The notes: generated by a model from the sequence alone, not told the origin. A stretch of DNA of 64,000 bases from Lichenicoccus sp965276875 (GCF_965276875.1 NZ_OZ255701.1:496001-560000); one strand, 5' to 3'; counted from the first letter of the stretch, positions 34,852 to 43,849 are shown. Program-made: numbers and translations.

Positions 34852-35451
34852 TCAGCCGAAGAGTTTGGCCGCCGTGCGCGCGACAAGCTCTCCCTGGTGG
34901 CGTGCGCCGGCGAGTTCGATGGCGCTTGGCTGACGCGACCCGTCGCCGCCGGCGATGGTCGTCGCACCGTAAGGCGAGCCGCCCACGACCTCATCAAGCG
35001 TCATCATCGCCTGGTGGCTATACGGAAGCCCGACGATCACCAGCCCGAGATGCATCAGGTTGGTGATAATGGAAAACAGCGTCGTCTCCTGCCCGCCATG
35101 CTGGGTTGCGGTCGACGTGAAGGCAGCACCCACCTTGCCGTTCAGCGCACCACGCGCCCAAAGGCCGCCGGTCTGGTCGAGGAACGCCGCCATTTGCGAG
35201 GAGACGCGGCCATAGCGGGTGCCCGTGCCCACAATGATGGCGTCATAGCTCTCCAGTTCGGCCACCGTCGCAATCGGGGCCGCCAAGTCCCGCTTGAAAT
35301 GCCCATCACGCGCGACCTCCTCGGGCACCGTCTCGGGCACGCGTTTGACGTCGACCTGCGCACCTCCGGCCCGCGCGCCCTCCGCCATCGCATGCGCCAT
35401 GGTCTCGATGTGACCGTAGGTCGAGTAGTAGAGGACCAGAACTTTCGCCAT
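34852..35451 (-). CDS. wrbA: NAD(P)H:quinone oxidoreductase, WrbA type
   Basis: A 199-residue flavodoxin-like protein. It has the FMN-phosphate loop YYSTYGHIETMA (about residues 8-19), the WrbA-specific GTRYGRVSSQM and the C-terminal ARHQGELVARTA helix. It reduces quinones by two electrons, avoiding semiquinone radicals. It is transcribed away from the LysR gene (100 bases between starts), which probably controls it, and toward XapX and MFS genes. The bases 34719-34851 between WrbA and XapX contain no recognised feature. Confidence 0.93.
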   Translation of the reverse strand: MAKVLVLYYSTYGHIETMAHAMAEGARAGGAQVDVKRVPETVPEEVARDGHFKRDLAAPIATVAELESYDAIIVGTGTRYGRVSSQMAAFLDQTGGLWARGALNGKVGAAFTSTATQHGGQETTLFSIITNLMHLGLVIVGLPYSHQAMMTLDEVVGGSPYGATTIAGGDGSRQPSAIELAGARHQGELVARTAAKLFG

Positions 35452-35537
35452 ATCGTTCCTGCTCCTGGCCAGACTCGTTGCCGGAGGCTATGAGACTTGG
35501 CGGTTCTGGAAAACCGGCAAACCATCGGCAGTTAGGT

Positions 35538-35550
35538 TCGAGTAACTCGA
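35538..35550. promoter_or_regulatory. Palindrome in front of the LysR gene
   Basis: A perfect six-base inverted repeat around one central base, TCGAGT-A-ACTCGA, ends one base before the LysR ATG and lies in the 100-base divergent gap with wrbA. LysR-type regulators bind such dyads; its position over the translation start would suit autorepression. Confidence 0.45.
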
Positions 35551-35551
35551 C

Positions 35552-36493
35552 ATGACAGCTGACCCCGGCAACCCCACTTTGGACCAGCTGCGCGTGCTGA
35601 TCGCCGTGGTCGAGGCCGGTAGTTTCGTCGCGGCGGCACGCAAGCTGAACCGCGCGACCTCGGTCGTCAGCTACACCATCGCCAACCTGGAGGCGCAGCT
35701 CGGCCTGACCCTGTTCGATCGCGAGACGACACGCAAACCGCAGCTGACCCTGGCGGGGCGCATCGTGCTGGACGAAGCGCGTATCCTCACCCGAGGGGTC
35801 GGCAGCCTTCGCGCCAAGGTAAAGGGGTTGCTGGAGGGCCTTGAGGGCGAACTCCACGTCGTGCTGGATTCGCTGCTGCCCGGCGAGCGCGTGGTCGACG
35901 CTCTGGCCGCCTTTGTCGCGGAGTTCCCGACCGTCAAGCTGCATCTGCACGTCGAGACGTTGGGCGCGGTGGCCAGCCTGGTACTCGGCAAGGCCGCCTC
36001 GATCGGCGTCAGCGGACCGTTCGCGACCGACGCCGACACGCTGGAACGCGTCAGTGTCGGCAGCCTGCGGATGGTACCGGTCGCGGCTCCCGGTCACGCG
36101 CTCGCCTCAGCCCCGCCGGGCGGCCATTCGCCCGGTGCCGCCCGCCAGCACATCCAGCTCGTGGTCTATGATCGATCTAAGCTGACCGCCGGGCGCGATT
36201 TCAACGTCACCAGCAATCGCACATGGCGAATGGGTGACCTCGCCTCCAAGCACATGCTTCTGAAGGCCGGGCTCGGCTGGGGCATGATGCCTCTGTGGAT
36301 GGTCACCCGCGACATCCAGACAGGTCGCCTTGTGACTCTCGACGTGCCCGACCTGGTCGCCTTCGACTATCTGCTGGACGTGATCTATCGCACCGACACG
36401 CCTCCTGGGCCGGCGGCAGCGTGGCTGATGCGGCGCTTCGCTGAACAGCGCGCCGGAGGCGCTCAAACCGAGACCCCGGTAGGCCAAGCGTAG
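35552..36493 (+). CDS. LysR-family transcriptional regulator
   Basis: A 313-residue LysR regulator. The N-terminal winged helix (about residues 8-66) has the form TLDQLRVLIAVVEAGSFVAAARKLNRATSVVSY, cut here into its usual elements, followed by a linker helix and a periplasmic-binding-like effector domain (about 92-295). It is divergent from wrbA, so it likely controls the wrbA-XapX-MFS block in response to a quinone or other electrophile (inference from arrangement). Confidence 0.9.
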   Translation: MTADPGNPTLDQLRVLIAVVEAGSFVAAARKLNRATSVVSYTIANLEAQLGLTLFDRETTRKPQLTLAGRIVLDEARILTRGVGSLRAKVKGLLEGLEGELHVVLDSLLPGERVVDALAAFVAEFPTVKLHLHVETLGAVASLVLGKAASIGVSGPFATDADTLERVSVGSLRMVPVAAPGHALASAPPGGHSPGAARQHIQLVVYDRSKLTAGRDFNVTSNRTWRMGDLASKHMLLKAGLGWGMMPLWMVTRDIQTGRLVTLDVPDLVAFDYLLDVIYRTDTPPGPAAAWLMRRFAEQRAGGAQTETPVGQA

Positions 36494-36841
36494 GTGCTGA
36501 CCATGTGCCTACTCGGCCGCGTCTGCCAGCCGAGCGCCTGGAGCGAGCTTGCAGGCGCGCAAGTCGCTGGGGCTGCAGGTTCTGCTCGACTTGACGCTGA
36601 CCCCAGGGTTGCTTTCCTCACCGGCGACTTCGCGGGCCGCCCCGCTGCCGGCCCGGGCCCAGTCCTGCTGACCCGAATGCCCTACAACGTCGCCGCCCCC
36701 TTGCTCGGTGGAGCGCCTGACAGCCGGCGGCGCAAAGTGCTGCGCGGCTCCCTTCAGCCGGTCGGCGACGAGGCGCTAAGCTTCGCCGAGTTCAACCGGC
36801 TCGCGCGCCTTCGGCGGAGCTGGAGGGGCATGAAAGCGTGC
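36494..36841. other. Gene-free stretch before the toxin-antitoxin pair
   Basis: An open frame runs through this interval into the antitoxin, but its predicted peptide is rich in Arg, Pro and Ala and resembles nothing known. The antitoxin promoter and operator lie at its end. It could be a remnant of a gene lost during insertion of the toxin-antitoxin module. Confidence 0.4.
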
Positions 36842-36878
36842 TCGACTTTGCTGAATATGCGTGCTATCGTGATATCAC
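36842..36878 (+). promoter_or_regulatory. Promoter and palindromic operator of the FitAB-like module
   Basis: A -35-like TCGACT (36842-36847) and -10-like TATCGT (36865-36870) are separated by exactly 17 bases. A perfect 10-base palindrome GTGATATCAC (36869-36878) overlaps the -10 end and the expected start point. FitA/VapB antitoxins with a ribbon-helix-helix fold bind short palindromes of this kind to repress their own operon. Confidence 0.6.
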
Positions 36879-36898
36879 TCAACGTGGTGGAGGCGACG

Positions 36899-37153
36899 CT
36901 GGCCCAGATCATCGTTCGGAAGCTTGAAGAGAGCGTGCGCGATCAGTTGCGCAAACGCGCCAAGCGTCTTGGAAGAAGTGTCGAGGAAGAGGTACGCGAC
37001 ATTCTTCGTATGGCTGCGGCCCAGGAAGACGATGCTGCCATGCAGCCATTGGGCTCACGGATCAGCGCGCGCTTCGGTGCTTGCGGATTGGCACCCGATG
37101 AGAGGCTGGCGGAGCCGCCAAGCCAGAACGCGCGTCCCGCGATTTTTGAGTGA
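36899..37153 (+). CDS. FitA/VapB-like antitoxin (ribbon-helix-helix)
   Basis: About 84 residues. Family members start M-A-Q followed by L/I-V-R-x-L-E; here the aligned codon is CTG (36899), with GGAGG five bases upstream, giving LAQIIVRKLEESVRDQLRK. In-frame ATG 36857 and GTG 36884/36887 are alternatives, but the ATG lies upstream of the predicted transcript start. The N-terminal part is an Arc/FitA-type ribbon-helix-helix, with RSVEEEVRDILR in the second helix. The C-terminal tail (from about residue 50, ending ARPAIFE) should block the toxin. Its stop overlaps the toxin's GTG start. The antitoxin represses the operon and neutralises the PIN nuclease. Confidence 0.82.
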   Translation: MAQIIVRKLEESVRDQLRKRAKRLGRSVEEEVRDILRMAAAQEDDAAMQPLGSRISARFGACGLAPDERLAEPPSQNARPAIFE

Positions 37154-37575
37154 TCCTGCTCGACACCAATGTGCTTTCCGCGCTGATGCATGAGAGGCCC
37201 GACCCACGAGTCGTTCAATGGCTGAACGACCAACCGCCAGACTCTGTCTGGACCACAAGCATCACTGTTTTCGAGGTCGCATTCGGACTGGCCACGATGG
37301 CGGACGGACGGCGCAAGGCCGCAATCGAGGATGCCTTCCAGAGCGTTCTCCGCGACGACCTGCAGAACAGGATCGCGGCCTTCGACAGCCCAGCCGCTCG
37401 TGAAGCAGCCAGGCTGGCCGCGGAGCGCCAGCGAGCCGGACGACCGGTCGATTTTCGCGACATGGAAATCGCGGGCATCGCGATCTCTCGCCGTGCCACT
37501 CTCGCAACCCGAAATCTCAAGCACTTTCGTGGTCTTTCCATTCCAGTCCTCGACCCTTGGAGCGGTCTTGCCTGA
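37150..37575 (+). CDS. FitB/VapC-like PIN-domain toxin
   Basis: A 141-residue PIN ribonuclease. Acidic catalytic residues are visible: Asp5 in ILLDTNVLS, a Glu in TVFEVAFGL (near 42), and Asp in VDFRDMEIAGIA (near 101-104), followed by LATRNLKHF with the final conserved positions. The GTG start at 37150 overlaps the antitoxin stop (GTGA), implying coupled translation. By family knowledge it cleaves RNA when released from the antitoxin, slowing growth. The system is complete and seems intact. Confidence 0.9.
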   Translation: MILLDTNVLSALMHERPDPRVVQWLNDQPPDSVWTTSITVFEVAFGLATMADGRRKAAIEDAFQSVLRDDLQNRIAAFDSPAAREAARLAAERQRAGRPVDFRDMEIAGIAISRRATLATRNLKHFRGLSIPVLDPWSGLA

Positions 37576-38133
37576 CGTCAGAGGAACCGATGGCGCCGTC
37601 CCTGCAAGACGCTCAACATGGCGGCTCAGGAGGAAGTCGCTGCAACGTTCGCCATTCAACGTCCCCGACGAAGCGTGACTGTCTCGTCCTTGATGCGGCC
37701 AAGCTCAACGGAGATTTGCGCCCTCGCGAAGTCTTCCTTAATGGCCTCGCGAGTCTGCGTTTCAACTACTTCCCGCGCCGAATCGATGTTGACCTCTCAA
37801 TATTTCAAGGCATCCCCCGGTGTTCTCGGTCACCTTCCTTTGAGTCGACCATGTAGTGCGTGGTTCCTCGATGTTCACATCGGCGACACCATACGGAAAC
37901 GCCATCTTCGGTTCTGATTCGTAACTAGAGGCTGCAGTAGAACAGCAGAGTGCTCGTTGTTGGGACGCGCCAACGTAGACATCCTTTCGAGTCCGAAGGA
38001 CATTTCTTGCGATTTCAGAAAGATTTGTCGCGCGTCGTTGATCCCGACGCATCGAGAGAGACCGCACATCAATACCACCATCTACCTTACGAAACGTAAG
38101 AAACGGTGTGAGGTAGCTACAATCAAGGAACCC
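37576..38133. other. Gene-poor interval with an orphan coding-like fragment
   Basis: No complete gene is recognised. On the minus strand, 37796-37656 encodes a 46-residue helical, charged peptide (EVNIDSAREVVETQTREA then IKEDFARAQISVELGR) ending in a proper stop. It has no start codon and is preceded in frame by a TGA after DALKY. This looks like the C-terminus of a decayed gene of unknown family. The rest is AT-richer than the flanking genes. Confidence 0.4.
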
Positions 38134-39726
38134 CTACCAGCCGAGTGCCTGGCCGTCCTTGCGTGGGTCGGAGCCGGCGACGGCGTGGTTGCCCTGGCGC
38201 AGCACGATCTGGGCGCCGCCGAAGCCGAAGACATTGTCCGGGGCTTCGATGACGATGTCATGGCCGCGGGCGCGCAGCGCCTCGATGGTGGGAGCGCTGA
38301 TCGTCGGTTCGACGGCGACGGTGCGGCCCTCGACCACCCGCCAGCGCGGGGCGTCGGCGGCGGTCTGCGGGTTCTGGCCGTGGCGCAGGATGCGGTTGGC
38401 CATCTGCAGGTGGCCCTGAGCCTGCATGAAGCCACCCATCAGGCCGAATGCCAGCAGCGGCGCACCGCCGGCAGTGGTGGCGAATCCCGGAATGATGGTG
38501 TGGAACGGCCGCTTGCCTGGGCCGACTTGATTGGGATGGCCCTGGTCGAGGACGAAGCCGGCGCCGCGGTTCTGCAGACTGATGCCGGTGCCGGGCACCA
38601 CCAGGCCGGAGCCGAAGCCCATGTAGTTGGACTGGATGAACGAGACCATCATGCCGTCGGCATCCGCCGCCGACAGGCAGACGGTGCCGCCGCGGCTGGG
38701 CGCGCCATGGCCGGGGTCGGAGGCCCGGTCGGGATCGATCAGCCTGGCGCGCTCGGTGAGGTAGCCGGGGTCGAGCAGGGCCGAGGGCGGTACTGCCATC
38801 GATCCCAGGTCACCGACGAAGGCGGCGCTGTCGACTATGGCGAGTTTGCAGGCCTCGATGCCGAGATGGATGGTTTGCGGGTCGTCTACCCCTGCGCCGC
38901 CGCCGGCGGCCTCGAACAGGCGTGCGGCCATCAGCGCGGTGATGCCCTGGCCGTTCGGCGGCAATTCGTGCAAGACGGCGCCGGCGAAGTCGCAGGCGAG
39001 CGGCGCCACCCAATCGGCGCGGTGCGCGTCGAGGTCGGCCTCGGTCAGAGCACCCCCGGCCCGTGCGCTGTCGGCCGCCATCGCGCGCGCGAGCGGGCCG
39101 CGATAGAACGCCTCGCCCTTGCTGGCCGCGATCGCCTCCAGGGTGCGCGCCTGCGCCTCGCTGCGGAACAGTTCGCCCGGGCGGGGGGCGCGGCCGTTGG
39201 GCAGGAAGCACTCCGCGAAGCCTGGCTCGTTGCGCAGGCTGACCCCGGCGCGTGCCCACAGCCTGGCCGTGATCGGGGTGACCGCGAAGCCCTCGCGGGC
39301 AAAGCGGATCGCGGGGGCTGCCACCTGTTCGAGCGGCAGCCGGCCGAAGCGGGCACTCAGCGCCACCCAACCGGAGACCGCGCCTGGCACGGTGACGCTG
39401 TCCCAGCCGCGATGCGGCATCACGTCGCGGCCGGCGAAGCGCTCTGGCGTCCAGCCGGCGGGCGCCCGGCCGGAGGCGTTCAGGCCGTGCAGCGCGTCGC
39501 CGTCCCAGAGGATCGCGAACGCATCACTGCCCAGGCCATTGCCGGTCGGCTCGACGACGGTCAGCGCCATCGCAGCAGAGAGGATCGCGTCAACCGCATT
39601 GCCGCCGGCGAGCAGCATCGCCATGCCGGCCTGCGAGGCGAGCGCGTGCGAGGTCGCAATCGCAGCCGCCCCGAACACCGGCGCGCGGGCTGAGGGGTAG
39701 AGCGTGGCGTAGTCGAGATCAGGCAA
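38134..39726 (-). CDS. Gamma-glutamyltransferase family protein
   Basis: A 530-residue member of the Ntn-hydrolase GGT family. Near the N-terminus it has ATSHALASQAGMAMLLAGGNAVDA, the large-subunit start. The expected autoprocessing nucleophile is Thr348 in RGGTVCLSAADADG, followed by SLQNRGAGF. The family cleaves gamma-glutamyl bonds of glutathione and related compounds after self-cleavage into two subunits. No clear signal peptide is seen, so it may be cytoplasmic or a divergent acylase/GGT-like enzyme rather than a classical periplasmic GGT. It starts 19 bases downstream of cfa on the same strand. Confidence 0.88.
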   Translation of the reverse strand: MPDLDYATLYPSARAPVFGAAAIATSHALASQAGMAMLLAGGNAVDAILSAAMALTVVEPTGNGLGSDAFAILWDGDALHGLNASGRAPAGWTPERFAGRDVMPHRGWDSVTVPGAVSGWVALSARFGRLPLEQVAAPAIRFAREGFAVTPITARLWARAGVSLRNEPGFAECFLPNGRAPRPGELFRSEAQARTLEAIAASKGEAFYRGPLARAMAADSARAGGALTEADLDAHRADWVAPLACDFAGAVLHELPPNGQGITALMAARLFEAAGGGAGVDDPQTIHLGIEACKLAIVDSAAFVGDLGSMAVPPSALLDPGYLTERARLIDPDRASDPGHGAPSRGGTVCLSAADADGMMVSFIQSNYMGFGSGLVVPGTGISLQNRGAGFVLDQGHPNQVGPGKRPFHTIIPGFATTAGGAPLLAFGLMGGFMQAQGHLQMANRILRHGQNPQTAADAPRWRVVEGRTVAVEPTISAPTIEALRARGHDIVIEAPDNVFGFGGAQIVLRQGNHAVAGSDPRKDGQALGW

Positions 39727-39745
39727 TGGACTGGCTCCCGCGAGG

Positions 39746-40996
39746 TCAAATGCTGCGTGCGCTGTCGGCCACGGCGGCTTCGCGCGCGGCCGCTGGTGTC
39801 GCGCCCAGCATGTAATCGCGCGTCAGCGGCAGGGTCTGCTGTTCGCGGGCCAGCTGTATCTGGAAGTTCATCTGACCCTGCCGGCGGAACGAGAGCTCTG
39901 CCGCGACCAGATAGAGCTCGAACATCCGGCAAAAGCGTTCGTCGTAGAGCGAGGCGATCAGGTCGCGGTTGGCGGCGAAGCGTCGGCGCCACAGCGCGAT
40001 GGTCTTGGCATAGTGCAGACGCAGGATTTCGATGTCGGTGACCCACAGGCCGGCACGCTCGATCGATACCAGGGTCTCGCTCAGCGCCGGGGCGTAGCCG
40101 CCGGGGAAGATGTATTTCTCGACCCAGGCGTTGGTGGCGCCGGGACCGTCGCTGCGGCCGATCGAATGCAGCAAGGCGACGCCGTCCGGCTCCAGGCAGT
40201 CGCGGATCTGGGCAAAGAAGCGGTCGAACTGCACGATGCCGACATGCTCGAACATGCCGACCGAGACGATCCGGTCGAAGCGGCGGCTGACGCGCCGATA
40301 ATCCAGCAGCTCGAAGCTGACGCGGTCGGCGAGACCCTCCTGGGCGGCCCTGGCGCGGGCCTCTGCGAGCTGTTCGGTGGAGAGCGTAATGCCGGTGACG
40401 ATGGCGCCGTAGTCGCGCGCCAGGGTCAGCGCCATGCCGCCCCAGCCGCAGCCGATATCGAGGACGCGCAAGCCCGGCCTGTCGAGCTTCAGCTTGGCCG
40501 CGATATGATGCTTCTTCGCCTCCTGCGCCTCCTCCAGCGTCTCGTCGCCGCGGGCGAAATAGGCGCAGGAATATTGCCGGTCGCGGTCGAGGAACAGCGA
40601 ATAGAGCCGGCCATTGAAGTCGTAATGGTGCGCCACGTTGCGCCGGGCGCGCGGTGCCGGGTTCATTTGCGACCAGGAGCGCTTGAGGGTGCGCACGCCG
40701 CCCACCAGCCGCAGTGCTGGATGACGCGCGCTCTCGGCGTTTAGCATCAGCACGTCCATCAGCTCGAACAGCGTGCACGCCATCGGGGTCATGCTGGCGT
40801 CCATGTAGCTCTCCGGCAGCAGCAGTGCCGGATTGGTGATGGCACCGCGCACCGCGGCCGGCGTATGCAGCCACATTCCGGCGCGCGGCTCGGAGCCTCG
40901 CGTTCCATAGGTGCGCGTCCTGCCGTCCGGGGTGCGTATGGCGAGGCAGCCATGCCGGACAAAGCGCCTCATGATCGCATCGAGAACCATTGACAT
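39746..40996 (-). CDS. cfa: Cyclopropane-fatty-acyl-phospholipid synthase
   Basis: A 416-residue SAM-dependent enzyme that adds a methylene bridge across double bonds of membrane phospholipid acyl chains. The start ATG at 40996 follows a GAGAGG ribosome site; the much longer open frame upstream is antisense to the GT39 gene and not real. It has an N-terminal lipid-binding part, RNVAHHYDFNG, the active-site Cys144 in QYSCAYF, and the SAM motif VLDIGCGWGGMAL (178-190), all Cfa hallmarks. The modification is known to help acid and stress tolerance. GGT follows 19 bases downstream. Confidence 0.95.
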   Translation of the reverse strand: MSMVLDAIMRRFVRHGCLAIRTPDGRTRTYGTRGSEPRAGMWLHTPAAVRGAITNPALLLPESYMDASMTPMACTLFELMDVLMLNAESARHPALRLVGGVRTLKRSWSQMNPAPRARRNVAHHYDFNGRLYSLFLDRDRQYSCAYFARGDETLEEAQEAKKHHIAAKLKLDRPGLRVLDIGCGWGGMALTLARDYGAIVTGITLSTEQLAEARARAAQEGLADRVSFELLDYRRVSRRFDRIVSVGMFEHVGIVQFDRFFAQIRDCLEPDGVALLHSIGRSDGPGATNAWVEKYIFPGGYAPALSETLVSIERAGLWVTDIEILRLHYAKTIALWRRRFAANRDLIASLYDERFCRMFELYLVAAELSFRRQGQMNFQIQLAREQQTLPLTRDYMLGATPAAAREAAVADSARSI

Positions 40997-41152
40997 CCCC
41001 GCGACCTCTCGCCTGCAAACGACAATGGGATAGAACGAAGCATCAGGCGGTGGCGTTGCGCGGGCAGGCAGATGCCGGCCATGAATTCGCACCCTGTTGC
41101 ATTGACGCAGCACTCGTGGCGTCGAGACTGAAATGATCAGGAAGGAACCCCG

Positions 41153-42781
41153 ATGGCGTCCCTCGCAGCCGCGTCGCCGATCCGGCGAGAGGCGTCGTTC
41201 GGCAGGCTTGCGGAGTGGCTGCGCACACCCGCGGGCGCGCTCGCCGGCCTGATCGCGGCCACTCTGCTGGCACGGCTGGGGTTCGCCTGGCTGCTCGGGC
41301 TCGGCATCGACGAGAGCTACATGGTCGCCGCCGGCCGGCACCTGCAGCTCAGTTATTTCGACCATCCGCCGGCCGCCTGGTGGATGGCCTGGACGGCAGC
41401 ACACCTGGCCGGCAATGACAGCCCCTTCGTAGTGCGGCTGCCATTCGTGCTGCTGTTCTGCGGCACGACCTGGTTGATGTTCGCGCTCACGCGCCGATTG
41501 TTTGATGCCCGCGCGGGGTTTTGGGCGGCGGTCCTGCTCAACCTCGCACCCGTGTTCGGCATCACCACGGCGAGCTGGGTGCTTCCCGATGGGCCGATGC
41601 TGGCCGCCCTGCTCGCGGCAGCACTCTGCCTCGCCGCGGCACTCGAGCCGGCAAAGACGGCGCAATCGTGGCGCCGCTGGCTCGGCGTCGGGTTGTGCAC
41701 CGGCCTCGCGCTCTTCTCGAAATACACCGCCGTGCTCGATGTGGGCGGCGCCGTGCTGTTCCTGCTGACCACACCGGGCGGCAGGCGCTGGCTGCGACGC
41801 CCGCACCCCTATGTCGCGGGTATGCTGGCGCTGCTGGTGTTCTCGCCGGTGCTGATCTGGAATGCGCGGCATGGCTGGATGTCGCTGCTGTTCCAGGGGG
41901 GACGGGCGGCCGGCGGCCGCTGGCACCCGTTCGGTCCGCTCACCACGCTCGCCGGGCAGTCGCTGTTCCTGCTGCCCTGGATCTGGGCGCCGATGATGCT
42001 CTGCCTGGGGCTGGCGGTGCGCGACCGGCTCTCCGCCGCCAGGCCCGCCGATCCGCGGCAATGGCTGCTGGCGTGCCTGGCGCTGCCCGCCATCGTCCTG
42101 TTCCTGCTGATCTCGCTGCGCACACGGGTGCTCTTCCACTGGGCGTCGCCCGGCTACGTGATGCTGCTGCCGCTGCTCGGCGCGCAGATCGCGGCCCGCA
42201 TACGTGTCCATCCTGCCCTGCGCGCCGCCGTGGGTGCCACTGCCTGCCTCGCACTCGTCGGCGTCGTGGTGGCCGGGACCGAGGTCCGCTTCAACTGGCT
42301 GCCGGACGTCATCGAGGATTTCGGGCTGGGCCATGACCCAGACATGGGCGCCGTGGACTGGACCTCGCTGCGCCAAGCCCTGCTGCGTCGCGGCTGGCTT
42401 GCGCACCCTGGCCTGATCGTGGCCACCGTGCGCTGGCACGACGCCGGCAAGGTCGATTATGCGCTCGGTGGTGCCGCCAAGGTGGTGTGTCTCGGCCGCG
42501 ATCCCCGCGAATACGGGGTGATCGCCCGGACCGGCGCCGATGCCGGCCAGGACATGCTGATCGTCGCACCACGCTACACCCTTCGCGGCATCCGGGCCCG
42601 GCTTGGCGGCAGCTTTCAGGCGATTGAGCCGCTGCCCGAGGTGATGCTGCTGCATGCCGGACGTCCGGCGATGATCCTGCCGCTGTATCTTGGCCGCGAC
42701 TTCAGCAGCGGCGCGCCATTAGGGCACGTGCAGGGCCCAGATCAACGCGAGGCTCATGCCACAGAGCAGCAGAAGCGATAG
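41153..42781 (+). CDS. GT39/ArnT-like polyprenyl-phosphate-sugar glycosyltransferase
   Basis: A 542-residue multi-span GT-C enzyme. The first periplasmic loop has the acidic GIDESYM motif and SYFDHPPAAWW, as in ArnT/PMT_2 proteins, which take sugars from polyprenyl-phosphate carriers on the periplasmic face. About ten to twelve hydrophobic helices span 30-370; the C-terminal part is soluble. The acceptor may be lipid A, another glycan or a protein; this cannot be decided. It is divergent from cfa and overlaps yeiH at its 3' end by 63 bases. Confidence 0.85.
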   Translation: MASLAAASPIRREASFGRLAEWLRTPAGALAGLIAATLLARLGFAWLLGLGIDESYMVAAGRHLQLSYFDHPPAAWWMAWTAAHLAGNDSPFVVRLPFVLLFCGTTWLMFALTRRLFDARAGFWAAVLLNLAPVFGITTASWVLPDGPMLAALLAAALCLAAALEPAKTAQSWRRWLGVGLCTGLALFSKYTAVLDVGGAVLFLLTTPGGRRWLRRPHPYVAGMLALLVFSPVLIWNARHGWMSLLFQGGRAAGGRWHPFGPLTTLAGQSLFLLPWIWAPMMLCLGLAVRDRLSAARPADPRQWLLACLALPAIVLFLLISLRTRVLFHWASPGYVMLLPLLGAQIAARIRVHPALRAAVGATACLALVGVVVAGTEVRFNWLPDVIEDFGLGHDPDMGAVDWTSLRQALLRRGWLAHPGLIVATVRWHDAGKVDYALGGAAKVVCLGRDPREYGVIARTGADAGQDMLIVAPRYTLRGIRARLGGSFQAIEPLPEVMLLHAGRPAMILPLYLGRDFSSGAPLGHVQGPDQREAHATEQQKR

Positions 42782-43729
42782 GGTCACCGCGGTCGTCACC
42801 GCGGCTCCCGCGCGCGCCACCACCCGCACATCGACGCCAAGACCGAGGGCTGCCATCGAGATCGTGGTCAGTAGTGCCGCAACCGTCTTGAGCGGCGCAA
42901 TCGCCATCGGCGGAATGAGTCCCACGGCACGCAGGCCCGCCACGGCCAGGAAGCCGAGGATGAACCAGGGCACCAGCTGGCCCAGTCTCAGGCCGCTGGT
43001 GCCGGCGTGCCTACGGCCGATCAGCAGCGAGACCGCCAGCACCACCGGACCGAGCATCAGCACCCGAACCAGCTTGACCACGGTGCCGACCTGATTGCTC
43101 AGGGCGCCGATCGGCAGGGTCGCGGCGAGCACCTGCGGCACCGCATAGACGCTCAGACCGGCCAGCACCCCATATTGCGACAGCGACATATGCAGCAATG
43201 GGACGAGCAGCGGCAGCAGCAGCACGACGATGACTCCGAGCACCGCGGTGAAGGCGATCGAGGAGGCGATATCGTCGGCATCTGCGCCGATGACCGGAGC
43301 CACCGCCGCAATAGCCGAGTTGCCGCAGATCGAATTGCCGCAGGCGATCAGCAGCGACATCCGCCACGGCAGGCGAAACAGGCGGCTGATGACGTAGCTG
43401 GCGCCGATCGCCACCGCGACCACCGCGACGATGCCGCCCAGCAGCGCCAGCCCGAGGGCCGCGACAGCGCCGACGCTGACCGAGGCGCCCAGTAGCATCA
43501 CCGCGATCTCGAGCAGGATCTTGGCACTGAACCCAATGCCCGGCGACCAAAGCGGCCCTGGTGCCCAGACAATACGGATCGCCACCCCCAGCAGGATCGC
43601 CAGCACGAGCGCCTCGAGAAAAGGCTGCCCCACAAGGCGCACCTCGACAAACTGCAGCGCCATCGCCAGGAGTGTCACACCGATACACAACCCGACCCCA
43701 GGCGCGCATTTGGCTAAGAACCGCAGCAT
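42719..43729 (-). CDS. YeiH-family putative sulfate exporter
   Basis: A 336-residue membrane protein with about ten helices, from ATG 43729 (GAGAGGG upstream; ATG 43750 is an alternative). Family features include the GFSAKILLEIAVMLLGASVS helix and the ACGNSICGNSAIAAVAPVI motif (two Cys-Gly-Asn-Ser pieces) typical of the YeiH/UPF0324 family. Members are believed to export sulfate or other sulfur oxyanions, with limited direct proof. A divergent LysR gene 120 bases away likely regulates it. Confidence 0.87.
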   Translation of the reverse strand: MLRFLAKCAPGVGLCIGVTLLAMALQFVEVRLVGQPFLEALVLAILLGVAIRIVWAPGPLWSPGIGFSAKILLEIAVMLLGASVSVGAVAALGLALLGGIVAVVAVAIGASYVISRLFRLPWRMSLLIACGNSICGNSAIAAVAPVIGADADDIASSIAFTAVLGVIVVLLLPLLVPLLHMSLSQYGVLAGLSVYAVPQVLAATLPIGALSNQVGTVVKLVRVLMLGPVVLAVSLLIGRRHAGTSGLRLGQLVPWFILGFLAVAGLRAVGLIPPMAIAPLKTVAALLTTISMAALGLGVDVRVVARAGAAVTTAVTLSLLLLCGMSLALIWALHVP

Positions 43730-43817
43730 CAGGACAGGCCCTCTCGCCATGGCGTCATGGCCTGGTGACGGTGCCTGCGTAAGATGCATCGAACCAGCCC
43801 GGGTTTGGCATCGGTAT

Positions 43818-43834
43818 GATCGATCGGATCGATC
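43818..43834. promoter_or_regulatory. 17-base perfect palindrome in the yeiH-lysR gap
   Basis: GATCGATC-G-GATCGATC is a perfect inverted repeat with one central base, ending 15 bases before the LysR ATG. It lies in the shared divergent region, as expected for a LysR-type operator controlling both genes. Confidence 0.5.
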
Positions 43835-43849
43835 GTTTGTTCGGCGCGC

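Noticed and set aside
39746..42655. A 969-codon minus-strand open frame covering cfa and most of the GT39 gene
   Set aside because: Only the part up to ATG 40996 is family-like (Cfa). The upstream part is antisense to a clear membrane glycosyltransferase and is rich in His, Gln and Arg, as high-GC shadow frames are.
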